Assembly: GCA_937898195.1 (NCBI GenBank)
Contig: CALEJD010000040.1
Location: 1-64,000 of the forward strand
From: an uncultured Clostridia bacterium
GTDB taxonomy: Bacteria > Bacillota > Clostridia > Oscillospirales > Acutalibacteraceae
Length of the DNA stretch: 64,000 bases
Reading direction: 5' to 3'
A program made the position numbers and the translations under genes. Below, piece after piece: positions 16,216-25,500 of this stretch (position 1 is its first letter; every line of letters starts with the position of its first letter). The notes below the pieces were generated by a model that worked only from the letters and a program-made list of their open reading frames with translations, made no database searches and was not told the DNA's origin.

Positions 16216-17460
16216 ATGGATTTACCAATGTACCAAAATATGCGGGAATTGATAAAAGACCCCAACACCTACTATCTTGACCACTTACAAGCATTAGTGA
16301 ATGACCGATGGGAGAACGGCACACAGACAGCATTCAATGTGTGGCAAGAAGAGCCATTTGCCAGTGGTAAATGGGATGAAGTGCACATAAGTATCGACAC
16401 GGCGATTGATATTGGTACTGGATTCAAGAAGGGTGATGACTTCAAGGTGTTCTCACATAAGAACATTTCTCATCAAGTTCCCCTTGGCACCATGTTCAAA
16501 ACCGATAGAGATTATTGGATATGTATCAACACGAATGGCTTTGCCAGTCCAACCAATTCTTGTGAAGTAAGACGATGCAACAATATCATGAAATGGATTG
16601 ACCCACAAACTGGATATGTTAACAAACAATGGTGTTGTATTGATTATGAATTATCCAGCCCACAACCATTAAAGGATAGAGATATTGTTGTTGCTAATGG
16701 ACATGTGTTTATTACCGTGCAAGGTAATGATAGAACAAGGGCATTGAAGAAGAACCAACGGTTTATCTTTAATGGACAAGCGTATAAGTTAATGGGTTGG
16801 CAGACGTTGCTTGACGACGAAGCCACGCAAACTCATTCTAACTTGCTATATATTGATATGTATTTAGACATGATTAAGCCCACAGATGATATGGTCAATA
16901 TGATTGCGAATGCAGATGACTATAAATATAGCATTGACATTCAACCAGATTTTGACGAGCAAGTGCAAGGGTTCACCGGGCATATTTCTGCTACCGTTTC
17001 TCTGAATGGTGAAGTGGTAGACAGGGAGTTGCTATGGGCTGGTAATGATTATGTTGAAGTCGATACACAAGGCAACTACACACTAATTGGCGAAAGTGGT
17101 ACTGTTGCTAAAATCAGCGTTTCCATTGATGGCAACCCAGATTTAGTAGCAACCCACGAAGTGGCTATTGTTGACACATTAGAAGATAATTATGAGATTG
17201 TTATCTCCCCGGCATTTACAGAAGTGCGGCAGAAACTACCGCAATCATTCAGTGTATATCTGTATAACAACGGAGTGCAACAAAGTAATGAAGTAGAGTG
17301 TGATTGTTCCGGGGCTAATCCATCCCATTATACTTTAGTGCAAGATGGACATGATTTTATTTTGCATGTGGACAAGATAAGCACAGAGCCATTAGTGATG
17401 ACGTTTACTTCTGACGAAGTGACCAAGACGATTAACGTAATGTTGAAGCCGTTTTTCTAA
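16216..17460 (+). CDS. Head-closure-like protein with Ig-like C-terminal domains
   Basis: The ATG at 16216 follows AGGGGGTGTGGGC. The N-terminal half of the 414-aa protein (about 1-215) looks like a stopper or head-closure protein (WKW-type beta motifs such as RFIFNGQAYKLMGWQTLLDD). The C-terminal half (about 230-414) contains two beta-sandwich, Ig-like segments rich in Val, Thr and Ser, which often decorate neck or tail proteins and bind surfaces. The fusion makes it about three times longer than a bare stopper. Confidence 0.6.
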   Translation: MDLPMYQNMRELIKDPNTYYLDHLQALVNDRWENGTQTAFNVWQEEPFASGKWDEVHISIDTAIDIGTGFKKGDDFKVFSHKNISHQVPLGTMFKTDRDYWICINTNGFASPTNSCEVRRCNNIMKWIDPQTGYVNKQWCCIDYELSSPQPLKDRDIVVANGHVFITVQGNDRTRALKKNQRFIFNGQAYKLMGWQTLLDDEATQTHSNLLYIDMYLDMIKPTDDMVNMIANADDYKYSIDIQPDFDEQVQGFTGHISATVSLNGEVVDRELLWAGNDYVEVDTQGNYTLIGESGTVAKISVSIDGNPDLVATHEVAIVDTLEDNYEIVISPAFTEVRQKLPQSFSVYLYNNGVQQSNEVECDCSGANPSHYTLVQDGHDFILHVDKISTEPLVMTFTSDEVTKTINVMLKPFF

Positions 17461-17474
17461 TGGGGGTGATATAA

Positions 17475-18047
17475 TTGGCTATTAGAGCACAGAATAATAA
17501 ATTTCTTTCTCTGCCATATATCCCATTTAAGATTATAATGGCTTTATTGGAGAATGACAACTTTTGTAAGTTGATTTATTACAATACGGTCGATGCGCTT
17601 GAGCGTCCCAACTTAACCACCGAGCAAAAGCGAGGTTTAATTTGGGATGGGCAAGACAACATGGACGATTATCATATATTTATGACAAATGTACAACCCA
17701 ACGAAGAAACGATTAATAGAACCATATTGAAGATATATAGATACAATTCTGACCCCATAGATAGGGTTCATGCTGTTGTATCTTATGCTTTTGATGTGCT
17801 CTACGGCTCGAAAATGCCGTTAGTGCGTTGTAACGGCATAACCTGCAATCGTGGTGATGTGATTGAAATGGAAATAATGAAAACACTGAACGGCGAAGAT
17901 GTTGCTGGTGTTGGGTTTTTACAATATGATGATGACCTTACCGCCTTATGTCGCTCGCAGGTCGGTATAGGAAACAACTACACCTTTACAGGTCTATCAA
18001 TCATTATGGCTACGCAAGTAATGGATATTGAGGATGGTGGTTGTTAA
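17475..18047 (+). CDS. Putative tail-completion/terminator protein
   Basis: A TTG start at 17475 follows GGGGGTGAT; no ATG gives better spacing. The 190-aa protein is mixed alpha/beta and ends at the first base of the next start codon. Its place between head closure and tail tube fits a tail terminator or completion protein, but no signature confirms it. Confidence 0.55.
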   Translation: MAIRAQNNKFLSLPYIPFKIIMALLENDNFCKLIYYNTVDALERPNLTTEQKRGLIWDGQDNMDDYHIFMTNVQPNEETINRTILKIYRYNSDPIDRVHAVVSYAFDVLYGSKMPLVRCNGITCNRGDVIEMEIMKTLNGEDVAGVGFLQYDDDLTALCRSQVGIGNNYTFTGLSIIMATQVMDIEDGGC

Positions 18048-18877
18048 TGGACGATATCAAAGGATATGTGGATAAGTTCGCTACCTTTGGTCGTCCAGTA
18101 GAATATAAAGGGTTAAAAATGGAACCAATCGTAGTAGGCGATTCAGAATTGTTTTATAATGTTATTGGTGTGCTACAGATTGAAAAAAACAAAGTCCCAG
18201 ACGTAAATATTATTCAGATGAGTTATTTAGAGTTTTTATTAAATCTAATAGCCATAGATGAGAGTGTGTTAGATAATACACTTGTGTTATTTAGTATGAT
18301 ATTTGGTGATATGTATCGTGAAGAGTTGTTGCTTGACGATAAGGAGTTTGCACCGCACGAATTATATGTTTATACAATGCCTAATGGGGAACAGACATAT
18401 AGTGTGAATGGATGGGACATAGAAATGAAATTGCGAGACAAAGGAGCGAAATTAATCATACATGGTGTTGAAATTTCACCAAATGAATTTGACGAAATCA
18501 GAAAAATAATTATGTATCAAAACATATTTGATTATCGTGACGAGGAAATGAGTGAAGACTTTCGTAAGGTTGTTGAGCAATATTATGCCCTGCGCAATAG
18601 GGGCATGCACAAGCCTACCTTGGAAGAGAAGGTTATGGCTGTTATTGTTAATACCGCTTATACAATGGAGCAGATTGAGAAAATGCCGTTGCGTACTTTC
18701 GATGCATTGTTCCAAGCGAGCGTAAGCAAGGTTGACTATATATCGAGCAAGGCACTTGAGCCGCATCTTAAAGAAGGGCATCATATTGACCATTGGATTT
18801 ATTATGAAGAAAAGGGTAAGTATGACGGCATATTCAAGGATGCAGAATCCCTTGCGAAGAAAATCACAAGTCTATAA
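18047..18877 (+). CDS. Putative tail assembly protein
   Basis: The ATG at 18047 shares a base with the previous stop. The 276-aa protein is largely helical. Its last third (TMEQIEKMPLRTFDALFQA and a Lys/His-rich tail) recalls tail assembly chaperones of Gram-positive siphophages. Those usually follow the tail tube gene rather than precede it, so the call is tentative. Confidence 0.5.
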   Translation: MDDIKGYVDKFATFGRPVEYKGLKMEPIVVGDSELFYNVIGVLQIEKNKVPDVNIIQMSYLEFLLNLIAIDESVLDNTLVLFSMIFGDMYREELLLDDKEFAPHELYVYTMPNGEQTYSVNGWDIEMKLRDKGAKLIIHGVEISPNEFDEIRKIIMYQNIFDYRDEEMSEDFRKVVEQYYALRNRGMHKPTLEEKVMAVIVNTAYTMEQIEKMPLRTFDALFQASVSKVDYISSKALEPHLKEGHHIDHWIYYEEKGKYDGIFKDAESLAKKITSL

Positions 18878-18896
18878 TTAAAAGGAGGAAGAATAT

Positions 18897-19958
18897 ATGG
18901 CTAAATATATTTTAGCAGGTGTGGGTACGATTGAAGCCTTCACACAAGGTACCAATCCGAGTAAGATTTTTACTTCCCAGACCCTGCAAGAATCTGGTCT
19001 TTCCATCAGCGTAACCGCTGAAGATATTCGTGGTGGACTGTCCAACCCGATGCTGGGAAGATACTTCCATGATTCCATGCTGGAGTGTAACATTACCGAT
19101 GCTCTGTTCGACCTTAACTATCTGGCGCAGAACGTAGGTGGTGCCATTACTTTTGGTGGCGATTCTCTGGTGACAGAATCCGTTAAGACTACTGCGGAAA
19201 CTATTACTGTGGTTGGAACGCCTGTTGCTTTTGGCGATGCTGGCACTGTTGGTTGGTATACCGAGCAGGGTAAGGATGATTGGAAGATGATTACCTTTAC
19301 TGGTAGTTCTGCTACAGTAAGTGGTCTGGAAGCCGATGTTGATGTTTGTGTACAATACAATTCTCACAATGATGGTATGGAGTGCTTCACGATTTCGTCC
19401 AGCATCATTCCAAACGAAGTGCACATGATTCAAAGATACCCCCTGTTCTCTGCTGGCACAGATGTTAACAATCTGACAGCCAGTTCGCAGGTTGGTGAAC
19501 TGATTGTTGACATTCCGAGATTCCAGTTTGCTGGTAATGTGGAACTGTCTCTGTCGAGTTCTGGTGCGGCTACTTCTGCTCTGTCTGGTTCCGCTCTTGC
19601 TGTTTATACGACTGCAAATTGTAAGGATATGGGCGTATACGGCGAGGTTAAACTGAACCTCTTCGGTGGCAATTGGTATGACAAACTGATTGCTATGGCT
19701 GTTGATGGTGCGGACATTGACCTTGCCCAGAGTGCCACCAAGACTCTGAAGGTCATTGGTATCTATGAGAACGGTACTGGCATCATTAGCAACGCCAATC
19801 TGACGTTTACATCTGATGCCACCTCGATTGCGCAGGTCGGCTCCCACACAGGTGTTGTTACTGCGCAGACCACTGCTGGTACTGCTAATATCGAGATTGT
19901 TGCGACTGACAAGCCAGCGATTGCTTGCTATGCCAGCGTGACGGTTGCGAGTTCGTAA
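18897..19958 (+). CDS. Major tail tube protein with C-terminal Ig-like domain
   Basis: The 353-aa protein starts after AAAGGAGGAAGAATAT. The N-terminal 270 residues are beta-rich, as in siphophage tail tube proteins. The last 75 residues form a BIG2-like Ig domain (NLTFTSDATSIAQVG, GTANIEIVATD), which would decorate the tail outside. Codons are CTG-biased as in the capsid gene, which marks high expression, and a strong terminator follows. Confidence 0.82.
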   Translation: MAKYILAGVGTIEAFTQGTNPSKIFTSQTLQESGLSISVTAEDIRGGLSNPMLGRYFHDSMLECNITDALFDLNYLAQNVGGAITFGGDSLVTESVKTTAETITVVGTPVAFGDAGTVGWYTEQGKDDWKMITFTGSSATVSGLEADVDVCVQYNSHNDGMECFTISSSIIPNEVHMIQRYPLFSAGTDVNNLTASSQVGELIVDIPRFQFAGNVELSLSSSGAATSALSGSALAVYTTANCKDMGVYGEVKLNLFGGNWYDKLIAMAVDGADIDLAQSATKTLKVIGIYENGTGIISNANLTFTSDATSIAQVGSHTGVVTAQTTAGTANIEIVATDKPAIACYASVTVASS

Positions 19959-19976
19959 GCATAGAATTTTATTGAT

Positions 19977-20017
19977 AAAAATAGGGACAAAACGACAAAT
20001 TTTGTCCCTATTTTTTT
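19977..20017 (+). terminator. Strong Rho-independent terminator after tail tube gene
   Basis: A 16-bp stem (19977-19992/20000-20015, core ATAGGGACAAAA) with a 7-nt loop ends in a T run. It should cut down transcription of the downstream low-copy tail genes relative to tube protein. Confidence 0.9.
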
Positions 20018-20045
20018 ACATATTTAGGGACAGGTTGGTGGTATA

Positions 20046-20444
20046 ATGTCTTGCCAATATTGTTTAATCGGTGATTATTTTGGAATGTGTACATGTTCCA
20101 TAACAAATAGCCAATGTCCATTTATGCGTAGATGCAGTGTTGAGCGTAGGTGGCTACCACTTGGCGGCATGGATAATTGTACGCTTCAAAACAAAAGAAA
20201 GGTTAAAACTATGTTAGGTGCAAATGAATATGAGGTTCAATTTGAGCGTAGCGGGAAATTATATATCGAGCGCAATGGTGCGATGATTAAAATCGCCAAT
20301 CCATTTGATTATACCCCCGATACAATTGAATTGGTTCAAGTTGATAATGAGTTATACATCAAGGGTTTCGAGCCAAAGAAGGTCGAGCCAAAGAAGGTCG
20401 AACCAAAGAAGGCAAAGAAGCCAGTGAAAAAGAAAGATAAATAA
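20046..20444 (+). CDS. Cys-rich protein with Lys-rich repeat tail, unknown
   Basis: The 132-aa protein has eight cysteines in its first 45 residues (CQYC, CTC, CPFMRRC, NC), a likely metal site. A small beta domain (about 55-105) follows, then a C-terminal tail of tandem VEPKK units from a 15-bp DNA repeat (about 20374-20414). I recognise no function. It ends 2 nt before the MazF-like gene and could be its partner, though no known antitoxin fold is visible. Confidence 0.7.
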   Translation: MSCQYCLIGDYFGMCTCSITNSQCPFMRRCSVERRWLPLGGMDNCTLQNKRKVKTMLGANEYEVQFERSGKLYIERNGAMIKIANPFDYTPDTIELVQVDNELYIKGFEPKKVEPKKVEPKKAKKPVKKKDK

Positions 20445-20446
20445 TC

Positions 20447-20803
20447 ATGAACATGGTAGTTAATTCTGGTGATGTATATCTTTGTAATTTTGATATGAGT
20501 GCTTGCGGTAGTATGCAAGGTGGTATTCGTCCATGCGTTATCATTGACAACAAGATGGCGTGTGCTTTTTCGCCTTGCATACACTGCGTACCATTAACAT
20601 CACAAGAGAAAAAAGAACTGCCGTTGCATTACATATTAGATACAACGGACTGCGACTTTCTTGATAAGGATTCGATTGCGTTATGCGAGCAGTATACCTT
20701 GATTGATAAGTCACAATTAAAGGATAAAATTGGAGAGATTACAAGATTAGATGTGCTACGCATTGTAAATTTATGTAAGAAGAATTTTCCGTTTAATTAC
20801 TAA
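20447..20803 (+). CDS. MazF/PemK-like endoribonuclease
   Basis: The 118-aa protein matches the MazF plan. It has GDVYLCNF at the first strand, QGGIRPCVII with the conserved catalytic Arg, PLTSQ with the Ser/Thr of the active site, DSIALCEQYTLIDKSQL in the position of MazF EQIRTIDK, and a C-terminal helix. MazF enzymes cleave single-stranded RNA at short motifs. Two nt separate it from the Cys-rich gene upstream, and it has no clear ribosome binding site, which suggests coupling. No MazE-like antitoxin is seen. It lies between the tail tube and tail assembly genes. Confidence 0.85.
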   Translation: MNMVVNSGDVYLCNFDMSACGSMQGGIRPCVIIDNKMACAFSPCIHCVPLTSQEKKELPLHYILDTTDCDFLDKDSIALCEQYTLIDKSQLKDKIGEITRLDVLRIVNLCKKNFPFNY

Positions 20804-20827
20804 CGGATTGGTAAAGGAGATAAAGAT

Positions 20828-21373
20828 ATGATTAGAGTAGATATGCCGAAGGCAACATACATTAAGAAGTTTGACATTAACGTGGAACCATATGTGAGGT
20901 CTGCTGATGTGGTCGCTATTGGTGAGACAGCGTTACAGATGGATAACATTGTCGAGCAAGAAATCTGTATCGCTGTGAATGTGCTTCGCCAGTGCACGGA
21001 TATTGATGTCGACGGTGCGTTAGATAACATGGACGTTGACTACATTATGTACAGTGGACTATGGGATATCGTGCAGGATTATGTGATGAACGTAGATGAA
21101 ATTAGGGAGTACATTGCACATCGTGAAGACATGGGGGTAGCGATTGCAAGATTCTTAAATGTGACTGCACCAAAATTCCTTGAAGAGATTGGTGGAGATT
21201 TAGACAAATATTTAGGCGACGCTAACTTAAACGATTTCGTAAAAAACGCACCAGAAAAATTAAATGAGATTTTGGATATCGTTAAGGAAGACGGTAATGC
21301 GGATATCATTCGTGGGGCGTTTAAGATGAACGAAGTCGAACCCATTATTGAAAAGGTAGATGATGAAGAATGA
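20828..21373 (+). CDS. Acidic tail assembly protein, unknown
   Basis: The 181-aa protein is acidic and mostly helical, starts after AAGGAGATAAAGAT and overlaps the next gene by 4 nt. Position between tube and tape measure genes suggests a tail assembly chaperone. I see no slippery heptamer for a frameshift fusion at the overlap. Confidence 0.55.
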   Translation: MIRVDMPKATYIKKFDINVEPYVRSADVVAIGETALQMDNIVEQEICIAVNVLRQCTDIDVDGALDNMDVDYIMYSGLWDIVQDYVMNVDEIREYIAHREDMGVAIARFLNVTAPKFLEEIGGDLDKYLGDANLNDFVKNAPEKLNEILDIVKEDGNADIIRGAFKMNEVEPIIEKVDDEE

Positions 21374-21822
21374 TAGATAGCACTGCTGAATTTCATGCCG
21401 TAATTGGTGCCGCTGTTACGGCGGCGTTGATGGAAGTTATGGAAAAGGCATACAAGCAATTACAACTTGATGTTCAAAGAGATATTTATAATGCTTACTC
21501 ACCAACAGATTATCAACGCACAGAAGGGTTACTCACATCATGGCAAAAGCGTGTTGGCATGTTGGACGCAGAAATGTGGTTCGACCCTACACGCTTACCC
21601 AAAAGTCCAAATAGTTGGCAACATAGTAGTAAATACGATGGTGGCGATACCAGAGCGGTAATACTTGATATACTTGAAGCCGGGTACAATGCTTATAATA
21701 TGAATACTGGTAAACCAATTCCTTCACGCCCAATGTGGCAAAATTTTTTGCGTGATGTTGATAAGAATTTAGACAAGTGGGTGCGAGCCGCATTACGTCA
21801 TCAAGGATTGGTGGTGGTTTAA
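21370..21822 (+). CDS. Tail or neck morphogenesis protein, unknown
   Basis: The 150-aa protein has a helical N-terminus, a segment YNAYSPTDYQRTEGLLTSW and a C-terminal helix (FLRDVDKNLDKWVRAALRHQ). This layout recalls HK97 gp10-like tail-completion proteins, though the match is loose. It is coupled to the previous gene by a 4-nt overlap. Confidence 0.55.
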   Translation: MIDSTAEFHAVIGAAVTAALMEVMEKAYKQLQLDVQRDIYNAYSPTDYQRTEGLLTSWQKRVGMLDAEMWFDPTRLPKSPNSWQHSSKYDGGDTRAVILDILEAGYNAYNMNTGKPIPSRPMWQNFLRDVDKNLDKWVRAALRHQGLVVV

Positions 21823-21823
21823 T

Positions 21824-22474
21824 ATGAAAGTATTAGGATTGGATATGAGTAGCCAGAAGAGTGGCTACGCATTTTTCGTTAATGGAAAACTAAAGGATTA
21901 TGGGCTGTGGGAGTTAGACCATTCAGATGAAGGTGATTGGCGACAGCGTATTGCGTTTATGGCTAACTGCGTCAACAAATATTGCCGTGGTCGGGCTGTT
22001 GATGTGATATATGTTGAAGATGTGCCCCCAATCATGGAAAACACCCAGACCGTTAAGGTATTGTCTGCTCTACAAGGAATGCTTATTGCTGTAGCAACAC
22101 AGCATGATATAGAAATAAAGTTTATTCCAGTCAAAACGTGGAAGCAGAAAATTGGAATCAATTTAGTATCATCAAAAGAAAATAATGAATGTAAAAAACG
22201 AATCAAGGAAAATTTCGGGAAAGACGCAAAGAAAAAATTAGACAAAGTAAAGGGATGGACGAAGGCATGGGAGAAGAAGTTGTCTGTTGATTATGCTAAT
22301 CATTTATTTGGTTTAGATTTGGTTTATAAATCACCAACAAGCAAATTCAATCAAGACGATGTATCCGATGCGATTAACATAGCATGGTCGCAGATGGGTA
22401 ATGTTGAACCTTATAGCCTTGAGACATTTGAAGATATTATGGATAATTTTTATGATTTAGTTATATCTGAATAG
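21824..22474 (+). CDS. RuvC-like Holliday junction resolvase
   Basis: The 216-aa protein shows the RNase H-like RuvC pattern: LGLDMSSQKSGYA with the first catalytic Asp, VIYVEDVPP with Glu, and a final QDDVSDAINIAW with paired Asp. It should resolve branched DNA so that terminase can package it. It is inserted between tail assembly and tape measure genes, away from the replication genes on the other strand, so it would be made late, when packaging occurs. Confidence 0.85.
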   Translation: MKVLGLDMSSQKSGYAFFVNGKLKDYGLWELDHSDEGDWRQRIAFMANCVNKYCRGRAVDVIYVEDVPPIMENTQTVKVLSALQGMLIAVATQHDIEIKFIPVKTWKQKIGINLVSSKENNECKKRIKENFGKDAKKKLDKVKGWTKAWEKKLSVDYANHLFGLDLVYKSPTSKFNQDDVSDAINIAWSQMGNVEPYSLETFEDIMDNFYDLVISE

Positions 22475-22503
22475 TTTTACATATAGAAAGGTGGTGGGGA
22501 AGC

Positions 22504-25500
22504 ATGGCGGCAGGTCAGTATACTATCCGTGTACACGGGGTATTAGATGACACGCAAATATTAGCAAGATTAGCCAGTATCCAAAAGCAAATGGGTGCAG
22601 TCCCCATTGGTGGCAAAGGGGGTAAAGGAGTTGCCGCTATTGGTACGGCGGCTGACGGTTCAGCGAAAAAGGTAAAAAGATTAAACACTGCTGTTGGCAC
22701 AACGGCGAAAAATGTTAAAAAGGTTGGCAGTCCAGCCTATGCTGGTAGTATTGCTGGGTTAGGTAGAAGCGCAAAACAAAGCGAAAACAACTTTAAGAAA
22801 TTTGGCTCTACCACATTAGATGTTACCAAGAAGGTCGTACAGTTCGGTGCTGTTACGGCGGTAATTCGTGGCGTAACATCTGGTATGGGCGCAATGGTGC
22901 AAAACGTATTTGACCTTGATAGTGCGCTCACAGAATTCAAGAAGGTTAGCGACCTTTCTGGGAAGAGTTTAGAAAAATACACAGACCAAGCCTATAAGGT
23001 TGGCAGTGCTGTTGCTAAAACTGGCGTAGAAATGGTTGAAGCGGCAACCGAGTTTCGGAAGGCTGGGTATAACGACCAAGACGCCTTACGGCTTGGCAAA
23101 ATTGCTTCAATGTATCAAAACGTCGCAGACCAAGAACTTACTGCTGGAGAAGCGGCAAACTTCATTACGTCACAAATGAAGGCGTATAACATTGAAGCAA
23201 AAGACGCAGAACATATTATAGACGCTGTGAATGAAGTTTCAAATAATTTCGCTGTTTCGTCTGCTGATATCGCTACTAATATTGGTAAAGCATCAGCGGC
23301 GTTAGCGCAGGGTAATATTACATATGAAGAGTCTATCGGCTTAATGACCGCCATGACAGAAATTACCCGTAATGGCTCGACAGCCGCCAGAGGTTTAGTT
23401 TCCATACAATCAAGATTTAATCAAATCACAGATGAAACTTCATCAACTGGTAAAAAATTAACGGCGTGGTATGAGAAACATAATATTGCGATACGCGACC
23501 AAAACGGCAATTTAAGGTCGTTTTTCGAGGTTGGTAAAGATGTGTCAAAGATATGGAACGATTTGTCTAAAGACGAACAAATGTATTATCTTAATACACA
23601 GGCTGGAGCCAACCAATCCAGAAACCTTGCGGCATTGATGCGGAATTATAGCACTGCCATTGAAGCGACAGAGACGGCGTTAAATTCCGAAGGTTCTGCC
23701 GCAAGAGAAAATGCCAAATATATGGACTCGTTGCAAGGTAGATTGCAAGCATTAAAGTCTGCATGGTCGCAATTTGCTAACGCTACGTTAAAAAGCGATA
23801 CCGTGAAGGTCGCCCTTGAAGGACTTACAAAAGCGTTGCAATTTATGGCTTCCGACGCTGGACAGGGCTTACTTAAAGCCGCCGCTGGTGTCACTGCATT
23901 TTTCGGCGCATTTAAGTTGGCAAAAGGCATTGGTTCTGCTGTTAGCGGAGTAACAAAATTAAGTAAAGGTGCAGAAGCGGCTGGGGATTCGTTGCGTGTA
24001 TTACAGATGGCGCAATTAGGTAGCACAAAACAATCTACCAAATTAGCAAGAGCGTTATCTAAAATTGCCCCAATGGTTCCTATGCTTGGTGCACTTGGTG
24101 CCGCCGCCGCTGTTGTTGGTTATGGTGTTTACGAAGCATATAAGTCTACTCATAAATATAGATTAGAAGTTGACAATTTAGAAGCGTCTAATAAAAAGTC
24201 TATTACCACAATTAACGAAAACGCTGAAGAAGCGAAAAGGCTTACAGAGAGGATTGACGAACTTTCCAAAGTAGAAAATAAGACCAATCGTGAAAAAGCG
24301 TTGATGGCGGCTTACGTTGAGCACTTGAATGAACTTTATCCAGACCTAAATCTGCAATATGATAAAGAGAAGGATAAATTGAATCAGACAACTGATTCAA
24401 TTTATAAATACATCGAAGCCAAGAAAGAAGAAGCAAAGGCGGCGGCGTATGAAAAGAACTTTGAGAAAGCCTTAAACAAACAAATTAAACTGGAAGGCAA
24501 GCGAGCAGACGCACAGAAAGAATTAGACCGAGCGCAAAAGCAATATAATAAAGAAGTCGAAAGTGGCTATGTTAACGACATGACCATCAAAAGACTACAA
24601 AAGGCTAAAGCGGAAGTTAAAGACTTAAACGTCGCATATGCTGAAATTACCAAGGAAGTTACAAAACAAAGTAACAACATGGTAAAAAATTCAGACGCTT
24701 GGAAGGACTTGAAGAAAAAGGCTGACGAAGCGGGCGTTAGTATGTCTAAAGGGCTTAAAGACGCTATTAATGAGGGTGTATACGCCATTCCAGAGTCACT
24801 AAAAGACTTAAAAAGTTTAATTTCTTTTGACGATATTGCCCAAGGATTAAGTCTGTCTTCCGATGGTAGGGAACTTGTCGAGTCTTTACAACAAGGCATG
24901 CGTGAGGGTCATTTAGATATTAATGATGCATTGAACATTGCTACGCAAATGGATGAAATGCGTGGCAAACTCAATTCAGAAGGTAGTGCCGCCGTTGCCG
25001 ACCTTGCACAACAATTTTCTTCTGGTGAAATTGATTTTTCTGAATTCCAAAAGAAACTTCAGAGCGTCTTATCTAATGAAGATTACGAGACTAAATATCG
25101 TGTAGATGCAGAAGTTAATGACGAAGAAGTTGAAAATGCTAAAAGCGAAAATAAGGAGCCAGTAAGTTATACTGCAACTGGTAAGGGCGACAATTCTGAC
25201 GTAAAGAAAAAAAAGACTGACGATAAAAAACCAGTAAACTATAAAGCAACTGGTAAGGGCGATAATGAGGATGTAAAGAAAAAGAAAAAGGACGACAAGA
25301 AACCAGTAACTTATAAAGTTAAAGGGGAAGCAACTGGTGGAAAGTCGAGCAAGAGTGTTAAGGCTACCGCAGATACATCTGGAGCCACAAGCAAGATATC
25401 TGGCTTATCAAAATTGCTTTCTGGATTAAAGAATAAAGCCGTTAGTATCAAAGCAAATGTTTCTGGTAAAGGTAACGTATCTTCTCTTAAATCTGACATA

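Noticed and set aside
18912..19847. Long - strand ORF (311 aa) opposite the tail tube gene
   Set aside because: It is a mirror of the CTG-rich codon bias of the tube gene, has no ribosome binding site and low-complexity Arg/Ser/Asn content.
20828..21822. Programmed frameshift between the two overlapping tail assembly genes
   Set aside because: The overlap is a simple ATGA stop-start and I see no slippery heptamer before it; coupled translation explains it.
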